Assembly: GCA_963585895.1 (NCBI GenBank)
Contig: OY757904.1
Coordinates: 89,853,168-89,917,167 of the forward strand
Source: Sepioteuthis lessoniana
Taxonomy: Eukaryota; Mollusca; Cephalopoda; Myopsida; Loliginidae
DNA: 64,000 bases
Reading direction: 5' to 3'
The notes under the pieces are model-generated. The model had not been told where the DNA came from and did no database searches. It saw only the letters and a list, made by a program, of their open reading frames with translations. Positions 46,955-58,289 of the stretch are shown here, piece after piece (the stretch's first letter is position 1; each line of letters begins with the position of its first letter). The translations under genes were made by a program, and so were the position numbers.

Positions 46955-47149
46955 GAATAACTTGGACTATTATGAGGATATATGTTTTTATTGGTCCTGC
47001 AACCTATCAGTATTTTCAGCTAGTCCCATACTTGAGATGTTTCCATATCTTTCAATTCATTCGTTTCTTTATTCGTCTACATAGGTATTGCACCTATGCC
47101 TATGTATATACGAAAAAATACTCCTCTTTTTTAATATTTTTTCACATGC

Positions 47150-47415
47150 AAAATACTCCTCTTTTTTTTATAACTTTTTCATATATTTTTTTCAAAATTA
47201 AGCTCATATTTTTCTCTTTTAGTTTTTTTCAACCCTTTTTTTTTTCAAAATTAAACACTCATTTTTCTCCTTTCCTTTTCCAACATTTTTTTCAAGATTA
47301 AAACACTCATTTTTTTCCAACCCCTTTTTAAAAAAATTAACACTCATTTTTCTCTTTCATTTTTTTCAACACTTTTTTCTAACATTAAGCTCTAATTTTT
47401 CTCTTTTATACTTCA
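47150..47415. repeat. T-rich tandem repeat, about 55-60 bp units
   Basis: Four or five degenerate units with the core AAATTAARCACTCATTTTTCTC and TTTTTTCAACMCTTTTT. It lies inside the minus-strand element, between the two membrane ORFs. Confidence 0.7.
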
Positions 47416-47599
47416 TATATATATATATATATATATATTACACCCTTGTATTACAACTGGGCTGGGTCTTCACAACAGGTCTCTTTAGACCCTTCTCAGG
47501 TTCCAAGTCTCTCACAGCAACTGGGTACTGTTTTTCCATAACGGCTACAGGTTCTATTGCAACTTGATCGCGCTGATCTTGATAAGGTGCACTAATTGG

Positions 47600-47836
47600 T
47601 CACTCAACATCTGCCGCGCTCGTGCTTTCTGCCAATTTAACTTTCACACCTGATTCTTTCATTTGTCTCTTTTTCCACCAGCACCAACTCAAAGAAGCCA
47701 TAACTATAATTAGCATAATCCCCACAACAGTTGACCTGGCCACCACAGTAACCATTTTATCTCCCCAGCTCAATTCTTGCCTAATTAGTCTTATCAATTC
47801 CGATTTCAATCGTCCAAAAATCAATCCCATCAACAA
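47600..47836 (-). CDS. Short ORF with one membrane segment, env position (1)
   Basis: A 78-codon frame. An amphipathic N-terminal part (FGRLKSELIRLIRQEL) precedes a hydrophobic segment (STVVGIMLIIVMASLSW, about residues 34-50). A basic WWKKRQMK and a polar tail ending SAADVE follow. It lies downstream of integrase on the same strand. The layout resembles the end of a class I membrane glycoprotein, but no ectodomain can be read upstream, only broken frames. It is either a remnant of an env-like gene or a small accessory membrane protein. Confidence 0.5.
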   Translation of the reverse strand: MLMGLIFGRLKSELIRLIRQELSWGDKMVTVVARSTVVGIMLIIVMASLSWCWWKKRQMKESGVKVKLAESTSAADVE

Positions 47837-48214
47837 GCCTTAGCAACTCCAGTACCTTCCCCAACGAAAACTGAGGGACCCCTTTTGTAATCGGACCCTA
47901 TAATTCAGCCTTTGTGTACCATAGCCAAAAAAGGGTAAAGCCAAAATGGGTCAAGGGGGAATTACTCTCATTGTTTTTTTAAAGGTCAGGGTACAGCCTA
48001 TCTTACATTATTATCCCGTTTTAATTTTCGTCAGATGACTGCACTGCGGAATGACACGTCACAAGATCAACCAACACCACTACCAGCGCCGAGTCCGCGT
48101 GGGGGCCCTTCCACGCGGCCTGCGTAATGCCGATGACAACTGCATGTTCGACGTCGGACCGCCGGTCGCTCACACAACCTCTGACCCCACTCAAAAAAAT
48201 TTTCTATTGTCATT

Positions 48215-48642
48215 TTATCTGTCTACTCTAAAGGCGTCGCTCCCCGCAAACGGAGCTTCAACAGTCTCCCATCATCAGGTGTTCTTTCAGCCTGTTGCTG
48301 ATTACGTAATTGAGCTAACGGAATTTCGTCATCAAGTCCCCAATCGCTCGATCTGTCTTCTTCATTAACACTAGGGTTAATAGTCTCTTTCCCAGAGAAC
48401 CCAACCGGAGGTCGAGTTATCTCCCTCAGCCTTTAAAGAGTAGTCGGGCTAATTTCGATCTCCTCGCTAGCTTCACTATCACTTTCTAGCAGTTTGGGTT
48501 CTACTAGAGTGGCCCTCCTCGGCCTTTTCTGTTTCGTCGCTACACCATCCACTTTCCATTCCTCTGTCTCAGCTAACTTTATATCATTTGCGTCTACTCT
48601 CCTTACCTTGCCTGTTAATTGGTCCCATATTATAAAGGACAC
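48215..48642 (-). pseudogene. pol: Pol C-terminal tail of minus-strand element
   Basis: The frame at 48,642-48,433 reads VSFIIWDQLTGKVRRVDAND, a GPY/F-type integrase C-terminus, then an acidic tail. After a stop it stays open through a charged segment (RPPVGFSG to LKLRLRGATPLE), to a stop near 48,220. No catalytic residues lie here. Confidence 0.7.
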
Positions 48643-48664
48643 TGGGCCTTTTTGCTCTACTATT

Positions 48665-49790
48665 CTATAATAGGGAGTCCAATTTACTGTCCTTCAGGTG
48701 TATTTTATAATACACTGGGTCACCTATCTTGAAGGAAACCTCTTCTCTATTTTTATTTATTCTATCATTTCGCCTTTTCTGGGCTCTTCGTATTCTTCTC
48801 CTTACCTGCGTAAAGATCTTATACTGCTGCTCTAGAATTATCCTATGATGGTCTTCCCCTAGATATTTCCTCCTAGTCCTTAATAGATTGTCTAGGGGTA
48901 AGACTACAATTTCCCCTATTATGCTCTGCTCATTTGGCCAGCACATCAACAAGGGTCTTATAGAATCTCTCAACTTTAGTGTTACTCTGGGGATTGTATG
49001 GGGAGGTGGTTATGTTGGATATTCAGTTCTTCCAACGTCTCTCTCATAACCTCATTTACATTTTCCGAGCCGTTATTCGTAACCAGCTGTTCGGGAGCCC
49101 CATTCCTGGGGAATATCTCGCTAAGTATTATATCGGATACTATTCGCGCTCTCTTATCAGGTATGGCGAAGGCCTCAGGACAACCCGTCAACCAATCCAC
49201 AAAACTTAATATGTAACAATTCCCTCTATCAGTTGGCCCATAAGGGCCCGAAATGTCTAAACTTATTTTCTAAAATGGGTAGTGGGGAATATATGTCACT
49301 AAAACCGGGGCGGCCTTACTTCCTGTACTCGGCACTTGGCACGTTACGCATTTCTTTATGTGATCTACAACATCATTAAACAACTTGGGCCAATAATAGT
49401 TCCTCATTATCAACCCATACGTCTTCTCAATCCCCATGTGTCCTAACTTTCTATGACACTGATCTAAAAACTCACTTAACTTTTCGGGTATCACCATCTT
49501 CAAGCTTACCTTCTCGTCTTTCCCTGCAAGGTAATACAATATATCACCCTGCACTACATACTTAGAGGTATTTCCTACCTCCACCCTAGACCTAAGGGCT
49601 GTTATGTCACTATCTCCTTGACTTTGTCTAACAATATCTGTCCAGTGGGGGTCCGTAATGGTCTCTGATTCACCCACACCCTGGTCTTCCCAAGTAGGTC
49701 TCCTTTCTATCCTGTGTGAGTTAATTACATTAATCTGGAAGGCCTTATCGTCCACACCTGGCTCCAACTTGATAGACTCTGCCTCTAACT
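48665..49790 (-). pseudogene. pol: Integrase of minus-strand element, broken
   Basis: It is read in three frames. The zinc-binding part CHRKLGHMG ... CVTC lies at 49,470-49,355. The core starts LDISGPYG near 49,260, just outside the open frame, followed by FVDWLTGCPEAF. The second catalytic site reads LVTNNGSEN with Asn where Asp is required (about 49,080). The Glu site, KVERFY, survives near 48,970 in a shifted frame. The basic C-terminus at 48,973-48,665 has VSFKIGDPVYYKI. It is inactive as it stands. Confidence 0.85.
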
Positions 49791-49794
49791 GTTA

Positions 49795-50229
49795 AGGAAT
49801 CCTCGATAACAAGTCAGCACTGGTGTTATCTCTACCGGCTAGGTACTCTACATAACAGTTGTACCCACTTAGTTTCAGCGCCTACTGTTGGATCTTTTTG
49901 TTCGTCCACTCTGCTTCTAACAAGTATTCGAGGGGTTGGTGGTCTGTCTTAATGGTAAATACTGCCCCACTCAAATAGTAGTCCAACTTCTGCACAGCGT
50001 ACAGGATGGCGAACGCCTCCTTATCTATCACCGGCTATCTTTGTTGGGTCTCAGAAAGCCGATGAGAGAGGAAATAGATTGGTACCTCTTCAAGCACCTC
50101 CGGCACGGAACCATCCTGATCGGGGCTGGGTTGAATGAGTACTGCTCCGATGCACCTATCACTAGCATTAGCGTACAACACCATGTGCTTACTCAAGTCT
50201 GGGTACGCTAACAAGGGCACAGCAGTCAG
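49795..50229 (-). pseudogene. pol: RNase H of minus-strand element, broken
   Basis: The first catalytic region reads LYANASDRCIGAVL; the usual TDAS is ANAS, so the Asp is lost. Then comes IDKEAFAILYAV, followed by IKTDHQPLEYL with its Asp, and NTSADLLSRIP with the last Asp. Stops at about 50,034 and 49,888 interrupt it. Confidence 0.8.
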
Positions 50230-51065
50230 CTAGTCCTTTAAGGCCTCAAATGTACGCTGGCAATCTTCCGTCCATCTAAACCAGATGTATTTCTTCGTCA
50301 GGGACAACAGAAGACCTGCCAACCGACTAAATGTGGGTATGAATCTCTTATAATACCCTATGGCTCCTATAAAGCCCCTAATCTCTCTTACAGTTTTCGG
50401 TACGGGCATGGCCCTTATCACCTCTACCTTATCTACGTCGGTCTTTATTCCGTCCTTATTTATCACGAACCCTAGGTATTTTGTCTCCTCTCTCAGAAAC
50501 TGACATTTTGACTGTTTCAGCTTCAGGCCATGCCTTTTTATGCGGTCGAACACCCGCTGCAGATGTTCAAAATGCTCCTCGGGTGATCTCGAAAACACCA
50601 TAATGTCATCCAGATATGCCATGGCAAACGTCTCTATTCCATCCAACACTATGGACATGAGCTGGCTAAACACAACCGGGGCATTTGCCAACCCAAACGG
50701 CATAACCCTAACAATTGAAAAGATCCATGTGACAGGTGAATGCGGTCTTTTCTCGGGCCTCTTTGTTCAGGGCCACCTGCCAATAGCCCGATCTTAAATC
50801 CAAGGTAGAAAAACACTTATATTTTACTAGGACCGCCAAAATATTATCAATCAGTGGGAGAGGCACCGCTAGCGGTTTTGTAATCACATTCAGCTGGCAA
50901 AAATCCACGCAAAGCCTGTGCCCTCCATCCTTCTTTGCAACTATCACTATAGAGAAGTTCCAGGGAGATTTGGATCCCTCAATCATCACAGAGTTCATCA
51001 TCTCATTCACGGCTTCCTCCACTAATTTCTTTTTGTGGATTGGGCCTTAACTTGATAGGCGGGTT
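50230..51065 (-). pseudogene. pol: Reverse transcriptase of minus-strand element
   Basis: Two frames join near 50,705. The upstream one has AKKDGGHRLCVDF and FSTLDLRSGYWQVAL. The downstream one has MPFGLANAP and the catalytic MAYLDDIMVFSR (about 50,610), then FLREETKYLGFVI and GFIGAIGYYKRFI. The YLDD site is intact. One frameshift and one stop near 50,706 break it. Confidence 0.88.
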
Positions 51066-51132
51066 GTCACCGGTGTCTATTCTCATCTCCACCGTCTTTG
51101 TCTGTCCTGGGGTCCCTTCCACAATTAGTTGG

Positions 51133-51174
51133 ACAATCCCGAGACCCGTGACCACCGTAGTTACATATCTTGCA
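51133..51174 (-). pseudogene. gag: CCHC zinc knuckle of gag, minus-strand element
   Basis: On the minus strand the codons read C-K-I-C-N-Y-G-G-H-G-S-R-D-C, the exact C-x2-C-x4-H-x4-C knuckle. About 20 codons later, in another frame, the RT begins (RIDTGDNPPIKLRP), leaving no room for a protease. Confidence 0.85.
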
Positions 51175-51285
51175 CACCAGCCCATACCGGTCTGGCGTGG
51201 GCCTATAAAATCTATATCGCAGGTCTCATTCTCGTCTATTCAAACCTGCCTCCGATTCCCTACTTTCTTCTTTCGGTTCCTTCCC

Positions 51286-51926
51286 TCAAGCCTGATCTTT
51301 CTTTTTCACTATTTTGGTCCCACTAGGGTCCCTGGCCGTAATCCCCCTTATTTTGTCCCAAAGTCGTTCACTATTACGAGCTGCTTCGATGGCCGCTGCC
51401 AGGGCGCTTGACCCTTCTCTCAGCACGTCACACCGCATCTCCCTATCGCTCAATGCATCCATATATACGTCAGCTAGCAATGCCTGTATCAAGCTACTGT
51501 TTCAAGTCGCTTGTTCGGGGAATGCCAGTGCCGCTAGGCCTGCTATTCTTTCACCCAAATCCTCTATGGCTTCTATGTCTCCCTGTCGGAGTCTGAATAA
51601 TTTCTTGCCTCTTTGGCCGTACCCTCACTTGCGTTCTGTCGGATCAGGGCAGACTTCAGCTCTGTCCAAGTTAGAGCAGGGTTCTCTCTATATAACCCTC
51701 CGACATTTTTTGAGACTGGGCCAGCCGCTTCTTCGTGTGCCAGGAGGACCATCTCCTGTTCTGACAAGCCATATATGACTTGCTTCTTCTGGATGGATTG
51801 TATCCATTCCTGCAGCTCTGTTGGGTCGCCCTTAAGCGAGGGCAATCTCATGCTTCCTATCAGTCCGCGGAATCCCATCGCGATTTCTCCCTGGTCGTCT
51901 GTGATGTCCGTGCCCGCTACACTCAT
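51286..51926 (-). pseudogene. gag: Gag of minus-strand element, frameshifted
   Basis: The start ATG at 51,926 gives 117 codons, including LPSLKGDPTELQEWIQSIQK, a matrix/capsid-type start, and WTELKSALIRQNA. A frameshift near 51,540 moves reading to the frame open from 51,492 (QALLADVYMDALSDREMRCD). This ends shortly before the knuckle. It is the structural protein of the particle and is broken here. Confidence 0.75.
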
Positions 51927-51929
51927 TCT

Positions 51930-52350
51930 AATACCTTACTGTTTCTACCTTCCCCTTAACTACAAGAGAAAACAGAAAAGAAAAACTCAGCCCACACCAA
52001 AAATCAATACTTCAACAGCATGCAAAGTTGAAGAAATCAAACACACACTGTATACTGGCAGATTTGCGTGCGACAAGCGAAAAAAAGGTGATTTATCTTT
52101 CTCTGCTCCACACTTTCTTTGCTTCTCTTCTTTTTCCTTCTCTCTATTATTTTTCTTTTTTTTTTCAAACTTTTCCTCTCTTCTTTCTTTTTCGCGGCAA
52201 GAAATTTCGTTTCTCTCTCTCTGTTTCGACCCAGCCACCTTCGCCTCTCTCTTCGTTTCTCTGTCTCAGCAACTCTACGGGTCACAATCGTGGCACAAGA
52301 CTCTAATTCTGACGTAGTTCATGAGTCGGGTCCTGGGTTATATAATGACT
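51930..52350 (-). other. 5' leader of minus-strand element
   Basis: The minus strand is purine-rich (AAGAAAGAAGAGAGG-type) and has two overlapping Lys/Arg/Glu-rich frames of low complexity (82-83 codons). I could not place a primer site, so the inner end of the LTR is uncertain. Confidence 0.5.
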
Positions 52351-52354
52351 GTTA

Positions 52355-53058
52355 TCGATCGATCTGGATGGCTGATTCTTGACGGATATTCATCTGCTCC
52401 TGGATGTGGTCCTGCAGGGTCGAAATCCTGGTCTATCCTCAATTCTCGGATGGGTTCTGCACTGACCTCTTCTCTGTCTCTCTTGATCTCTCTTATCTCG
52501 TCTTCCTTGATCTGATCTCTACCCCTCCATGGGCGCTGCACACATTATATAAATTGGGGGTGAGGTTTCGACAACCCTAGGATACGCGCATGCATAATGA
52601 TATATAAATGGCCCGGTTAGTCAAACTTCCTCCACATATGGTCGGCATTTTTTTAAAGAGGTACTAAAAATGAATTTTAGCAGCCCCTGCTGATTCTAGC
52701 CAGACCAGCAACACTTGAAATGGAAGAAATCCACTTATGCTGTCTCAATCTCTAGCTTGAACTTTTTCCCTATCTAGACCACACAGATTTCATTACTGTG
52801 TTTATCGTAAGATTCACTCAACGAATCTTGGGACGTCGGTCAAAAGTTAAAAAAAAAAAGATAGGAAATGAAATGATAAGAAGAAGAGAAAAAATATATG
52901 AATTTTCTCTACTTATTCCTTGTATTAACAAAAGAAAACAAACTTATTTCCAAATCTACCCTTTCGTCCATCTAATTAACAAATTTGTTCTAATCCCTTA
53001 GAATCGTTAATTAATCAATCAATCTGCGGTGGGGTGGGGTGGGGTTCTCTCTGTCACA
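52355..53058 (-). repeat. 5' LTR of minus-strand element
   Basis: The outer end TGTGACAGAGAG lies at 53,058. A TATA-like TTTATATAAT lies at 52,544-52,555 (plus coordinates). Similarity to the other LTR is strong from 52,423 rightwards and weak, with a gap, to about 52,355. Its U5 appears replaced or deleted. Confidence 0.75.
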
Positions 53059-53100
53059 TAAAATGGGGATAACAAGTGAGTGGCATTAGAAGAAAGAAGA

Positions 53101-53165
53101 GTCAGACACAAACCTCTGTGTTGTACTAAATTCTTCCATAGTTTTCGAGCATTGAAATATTTTCA

Positions 53166-53196
<31 letters not shown>

Positions 53197-53378
53197 CTTA
53201 AAAATTGTTTCCCAGTCGGTTGGGGTTATAGAATACACCGACTGCATCTCTACAGAGGGGTAACCCCGCTAGTTCGTGTCCTGGATATGACACTAAACAA
53301 TCTGATGATGAGGCTCCAGTCTTGGAGCTTTGAGGAATATGGAGTACTCCTTCATTGCCATTGCTCCTAGGTTCAAAA
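53101..53378 (+). repeat. Composite-repeat head, copy 4 (truncated)
   Basis: TGTGTTGTACTAAATTCTTC, an AT tract at 53,166-53,197, then GTTGGGGTTATAGAATACAC to TTCATTGCCATTGCTCCTAG. Unlike copies 2 and 3, it is not followed by a minisatellite. Confidence 0.8.
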
Positions 53379-54469
53379 TATCCACACACCACGGAAAACC
53401 CATTATGTGTCCCATATGGTACAGCGTGTAGTACCTTCTAATAGGTCAAAGGGGTTTACGTGACCTTTTCCCACACTGCATCTGTAGAGTAAGCAGTTAG
53501 CCGGTGTTTAGAGTAGACGAGTACCATTTTTTTAGCTGGACGAGGAGTCATTGGAGTGAAATATTTGAGTATAACATTTATAACTTCTCACGAGTAGTGC
53601 TTTAAATGTAACACAGCAATTTGAGAGAAGCGACCTAATAGCAATTCTATTGTTAATCGGCTTCCAATCGATATATCTCGATTAATTCATGGAATTACGG
53701 TCTCGATTCCGAAAGAATGACATCACAATTTTCAGTTCTTTTGGTGTTTTGTAGCGGAAGTTATTTTTTTATCGTTTTAAGCTATTCGTCTGTATGCCAC
53801 ATTGTATAGATTATTTTCCTTCATCTCTCCCAGGTTGGTGTGTGTGGATCTTTCTTTTATTAATAAATCAACCTAGTGGAAACCTACAATTTTGTTCTTG
53901 TTGTAGATTTCTACTCTGTTTACTTCCCGGACATAATGTCCACATTTACGTGATTAACGTCCAGCTTAGAGCTTATAGCATGCACATGTTTATGCTGCTA
54001 TAACTATCGCTAAACGGAATGTGGCGAGATACTTGTACGTGCATATTTTGTTTAACGCATACGCAACCAAGAGTCATAGCTCTTCAGAGACCAGGTAGAT
54101 CCTTGCGGTTTTGTCTGGCCACAATGACTATCGCACTGACAAAAGAAGTTGAATTTTTCGCTTTTTCAATAATGTCGAGTTTTTTTAATACTGCAATTTT
54201 CTTACCGACAACAGTTTTCAGGTTAAATTTTTGGAGTATTTTGAACAACGGATTTTACATCGTGCTTCATATGTACCTGGGTATTTTTAAGCTTTCTCAA
54301 ACCCATGGACAAATCTAAAAACTCTCCTCTCACCTTTAGCCTTTGTCTCACTGATATAATGAGAGGAAGATAGTAGAAAGAAATTGCAACAAACAATGAA
54401 GTAGATTTAACAAGGAAGGGTGTATTCATAAATGGAATAAACAAGTCAATTTTATTATGTTGAAGCAGA
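53379..54469. other. Spacer, nothing recognised
   Basis: Mixed composition, slightly GC-richer than earlier spacers. No domain was seen in the short open frames. Confidence 0.5.
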
Positions 54470-54777
54470 AAGAACTTCAAATTTTTGTTTGGCGCGTAAA
54501 TCAATTTGACCGTTGGTCTCGTCTGATATTTTCACCCAATGAAGATGACTTATCCCATTCTGCCCAGACCTTTCCCGAGCAATTCAAAGACGGTTAAAGA
54601 GCGCCATTCTATCTCTTCCTCTCCAACCTTCGAGCAGGACGGACGTCTTTCTGTCCGCTCCCTTCAATAGCAGCAGTTTCATTACATTAAAAGGAGAGCC
54701 GTCTAATTCATGGATCTTTGAGTCTACTCTGCTAGACCAAAGGTTCCCAGTTGAACATGAATTAGACGAAAATATTA
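54470..54777 (-). repeat. Dispersed repeat family C, copy 1
   Basis: On the minus strand it has TCTAATTCATGTTCAACTGG, GAACC, a small hairpin back to CATGAATTAGACGG, GGGATAAGTCATC, ATTGGGTGAAAAT and GCGCCAAACAAAAAT. The order is the same as at 58,700 and 62,955. Confidence 0.8.
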
Positions 54778-54797
54778 CGCCCTCGACAAATTCAAAC

Positions 54798-54985
54798 TAC
54801 TGGCAACACGCCAAATGCCTACACCATGGACCACGCATTTATGCTGAATATATCCTCCACTGTTATAGGACTACCAACAACTGGCAACACGCCAAATGTC
54901 TACACCATGGACCACGCATTTATGCTGAATATGTCTTCCACTGTTATAGGACTTCAAACTACTGGCAACTCGCCAAAATGTCTGC
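54798..54985 (+). repeat. 78-bp tandem repeat, about 2.4 units
   Basis: The unit starts at ACTACTGGCAACACGCCAAA and includes ACCATGGACCACGCATTTAT. The period of 78 bp is a multiple of three, so a 78-codon frame at 54,826-55,062 carries a repeated MDHAFMLN. It is probably non-coding, because the frame has no other support. Confidence 0.85.
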
Positions 54986-55079
54986 TCGACCCTTTTATAC
55001 CTGTTTTCTTTCTCACTACGATGACCAGCACAAAGGTTAGCTCTCAACTCAAGCTTCATTAAACTTCTAATTAAAAACC

Positions 55080-58000
55080 TTACTCGCTTGAGTGTGTAGG
55101 AAGTGTAGTCACGTGGCCCCAAAAAGTGCATGAGAAAACTGTTTTTGAAAAGAGGCTGGCGTTCGGAGCATAAACTTGTAGTTTTTGCTTTGTTGTTTGT
55201 GGTTGGCCATACGTTCTTCGTGGGATTGCTACGATGACAGATAGAGCTGTTAGTTGGAATTCAATGCCGGTATGGACCATAAGGGAAGAGTCTCTGTGAG
55301 GCACGGGATAACGTGGGTAGGACAGTTAGATATGTATCTATAAGGCACTTAATACGTGGATAAGACGGTTAGTTCAAAGCAGGTGTAGGGGGACATGTTA
55401 TTTGGTAGATATGTTTGGTCCCTCAAAATTTATGTTGTAGTTGTACTTGGAAAGAGGCACATGGAGCCAACTGTAGTAAAGATGTGTAAACGATATGAAA
55501 ATTGTGTAACGGCGCGGACAAAAGGAACATTTAAAACAAGGTGACATAAACAAAATAGATTTATATCTTAACAATACATACAATGAAACATTTAAAACAT
55601 TACTATGGTTCTATTACTGTTCGTAAAATAATCCTCTGTGTGTGTGTGTGTAACTAACACAACTAAAACTACAAAAAGGACTAATTAACAAAAGTGTCCT
55701 ATGCATGTTGACTACGTATTTTTAAATGTTTGTTTCTTTCTGTGGTTCGACGAAATTTCAGTTGTTTTTAAAGTTGAAAGAAATCTCACCGAAAAGGTGT
55801 AAGAATTAAGAGAATGGTTGTGTGACATATACATTTCTGTGGCGATTAACGGCTTTTAGTTGAAATGAGAGAGTGATAGTATTCTCTCTGGAAGTCACAC
55901 TGGAGAGAGTGTGTTAGCCCTGTAAGTGAAATGTGAAAAAGAAAAAGAGTGTTGGAAGACGAAGTATTTATAGAAAATACGTGTTATGAAGTAGGCTCCA
56001 AAAACGCGGGACGAAATTCAAATGAGGATGTAGTTTTAAGTACTGACCACGTGGTTTTCCTGGCCAATGGTTTCCCGAGACTGAATATTTCGTGCATCCA
56101 CCATCTTTGTTTCGGGAGCAAGTGGCATAACGCCCATTTTAAATTATAGGAGTGTTAGTCTAATACAGGTTACGTGTGACCATGGGTATTAGCTGGTAGT
56201 CATACAAAAAGACGGTATTACGTGTGTATGTTTACCTATCTAAGGTCATCCAGAAAAATGGAAAAAAGAAAGAAATTTTCGGAAAATTAATGTATTTTTT
56301 TGTGGTGTTGGTTGTAGTATTTTCCGATTGACCAGAAAGGATCATGTGACCCGCTCATCACCACGTCTATGCAGCAGGTTCAATGTCAATACCGACTGTT
56401 CTAGCTATGATCAAAAGGGCCATAAATCATAACTTTGACTTAGAGTGTCACATTGTTGACACGACGTTTTACGAAATTCATTTGCTGACTGCTCTTATGC
56501 ACAAGTGGAAAGTAATTGAGTTTATGCATTTTGCCAAATTCTATCCTCTATTTGGAAAATACATTTTTAGCAGGTCTGTTTTAATTGTTTGTTGAATACG
56601 TGGGGTCTCTCACAAAGTATCGTATTTTCTCACATATAAAACATTTTTTCTCTGTAGGCCTTTGTTTATTTTTTATTCTCTTTGAAAATGTCCCAATAAA
56701 TCATTCAGTAGTAGTAGTAGTAGTAATGTTTTTTACAAACCCACGTTATTTTTGTGTGTATGTTGTAATGTTTCTAAGGTCAAACCATTTTTTAAAAATA
56801 ATTTGTCTTGGTCTCTAGATATTTTCCGTCAGAATTGCTTCAAAATTTTATTATGTTGTTTGTTGGTGAAGACGTGTAACAAACGGGGATGTCAATTCAT
56901 TTTCAAGTTGACTAATTTGCCTGAACAAAGGAATTATTTTACTGCACTCTGAAATGGTTATCGCATGCTACCATCGTTTGTTCATAATTTAACATTTCTG
57001 TCGTAACACTATCTTCTTTGAACTTGAATGTTTTAAAAATTTCGTGTAAATCTTGTCCTCTATAACAAAGGTATTTTTTTTTTTTTGAAGAGCGAAAAGG
57101 ATCTGATGATTTAATGACACCATTAAAATAAAGATGTCATTATTCTAAGAAGCAATTAGTAAACCTTTCCCTTTTAAAACACACAAATACACATACAGAT
57201 AATATATAGATATATATTCTGATGTGTGTGTGTATGTGTTTATAGATGTTTAAGAAAGTGCATTTACTTATATTGTAAAGTTACAAGTGTTATCCAGATG
57301 CTTTCCTGATGTTTATTAGGTAAAAATAACAAAAATAAAACTTTAGTTTTATATATCTTGATTTCACTGATATAAAATAAAATGCATGATGCATTAAGAT
57401 AATTAGCTTTCATATTTATTTTTATATGGTGTTTGATACATAAACCAATTTTAATTTCTCACTTTTTACTCTTGAATCTTTTTTTTTTTTTTCTATTCTT
57501 TCTCTTTCACTTCTTTTTGTTGGCACTAACTCTAATACCTGCGTTTTTGTCCCCCAAAAGGAGTTTGTCCAGACATGAGGCAACTTAGGGCTATATGTTA
57601 ATTCGTGTTTATATGATAGTAATAAAAAAGAAAGACAAGTTTTCATATAAAATATATGTACAATAGTGTTAGATAAAAAAAAATGACCAAAAAATAAGAG
57701 AAATAAATAGAAAACTACGAACTGGCACACAACGTGCATAGCACGTTTTACAACATTTTTTAGTAAAAAAAAAAATGATTAGGATAATAGAACTTCTGCC
57801 TAAGAGAAGAGGCTGCGCTATGAGTTAGTTTTATTGCTTTATTGTTTATTCATTGAGTTTTTAAGTCAAATATTGAAGGTGTCACCAACCTGTGTCACGA
57901 ACAAATCATCTCATACGTAATCAGTGTTTTGGTTGCCAAGAGCAACTGTTGTCACTGATGATCTCATCAACTTAGGAACACTTTAAAAGCTATCTATATT

Positions 58001-58250
58001 TGAAACCTTAAGGAGATTGTAAATCAACACCACAACACTCATTTTAGTTGTGTTTGAAATTCACTTACCTACTCTGTTCACTTTTATAGGCATTCTTAGA
58101 ATAAAAAAAAATCATACAACAACAAGTTTGTATAAACACACACATACCAGTGTATGCATATGTCATAAGAATATATATACGGACATGATGAAAGTTTAGC
58201 GAAGAAATATATTGTTGTGTGTGTTGGTTACGTTGTTTACTTCCTCGCTA
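55080..58250. other. Spacer, nothing recognised
   Basis: It contains a short (TG)n at 55,637-55,650 and a (TAG)n at 56,710-56,726. No exon or known repeat was identified. Confidence 0.5.
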
Positions 58251-58289
58251 AGTTTTAAAGGTAAATAAATGAGAGAGAGAAGTACGATG

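Larger units (their letters stand above)
45866..53058 (-). mobile_element. Older Ty3/Gypsy LTR element on the minus strand, decayed
   Basis: Two direct repeats enclose a gag-pol region read on the minus strand. The shared right edge ends GTCACA at 46,616 and 53,058, so each LTR starts TGTGACAG on the coding strand. The left copy may run to TGTGACAG at 45,866, giving 751 bp with inverted ends. The right copy loses similarity near 52,350. The copies share most bases between 45,993-46,616 and 52,423-53,058 but differ at several sites and by a 10-bp indel, so this is older than the 37-kb element. Flanks (GGAAA, TAAAAT) do not show a clean duplication. Gag, RT, RNase H and integrase are all broken; protease is absent. 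Confidence 0.88.

Noticed and set aside
47600..47836. A complete env gene
   Set aside because: Only a membrane segment and its flanks are readable; there is no signal peptide or ectodomain frame upstream, so it is reported only as an ORF in env position.
48051..48368. 105-codon plus-strand open frame
   Set aside because: It is antisense to the pol tail of the minus-strand element and has no domain.
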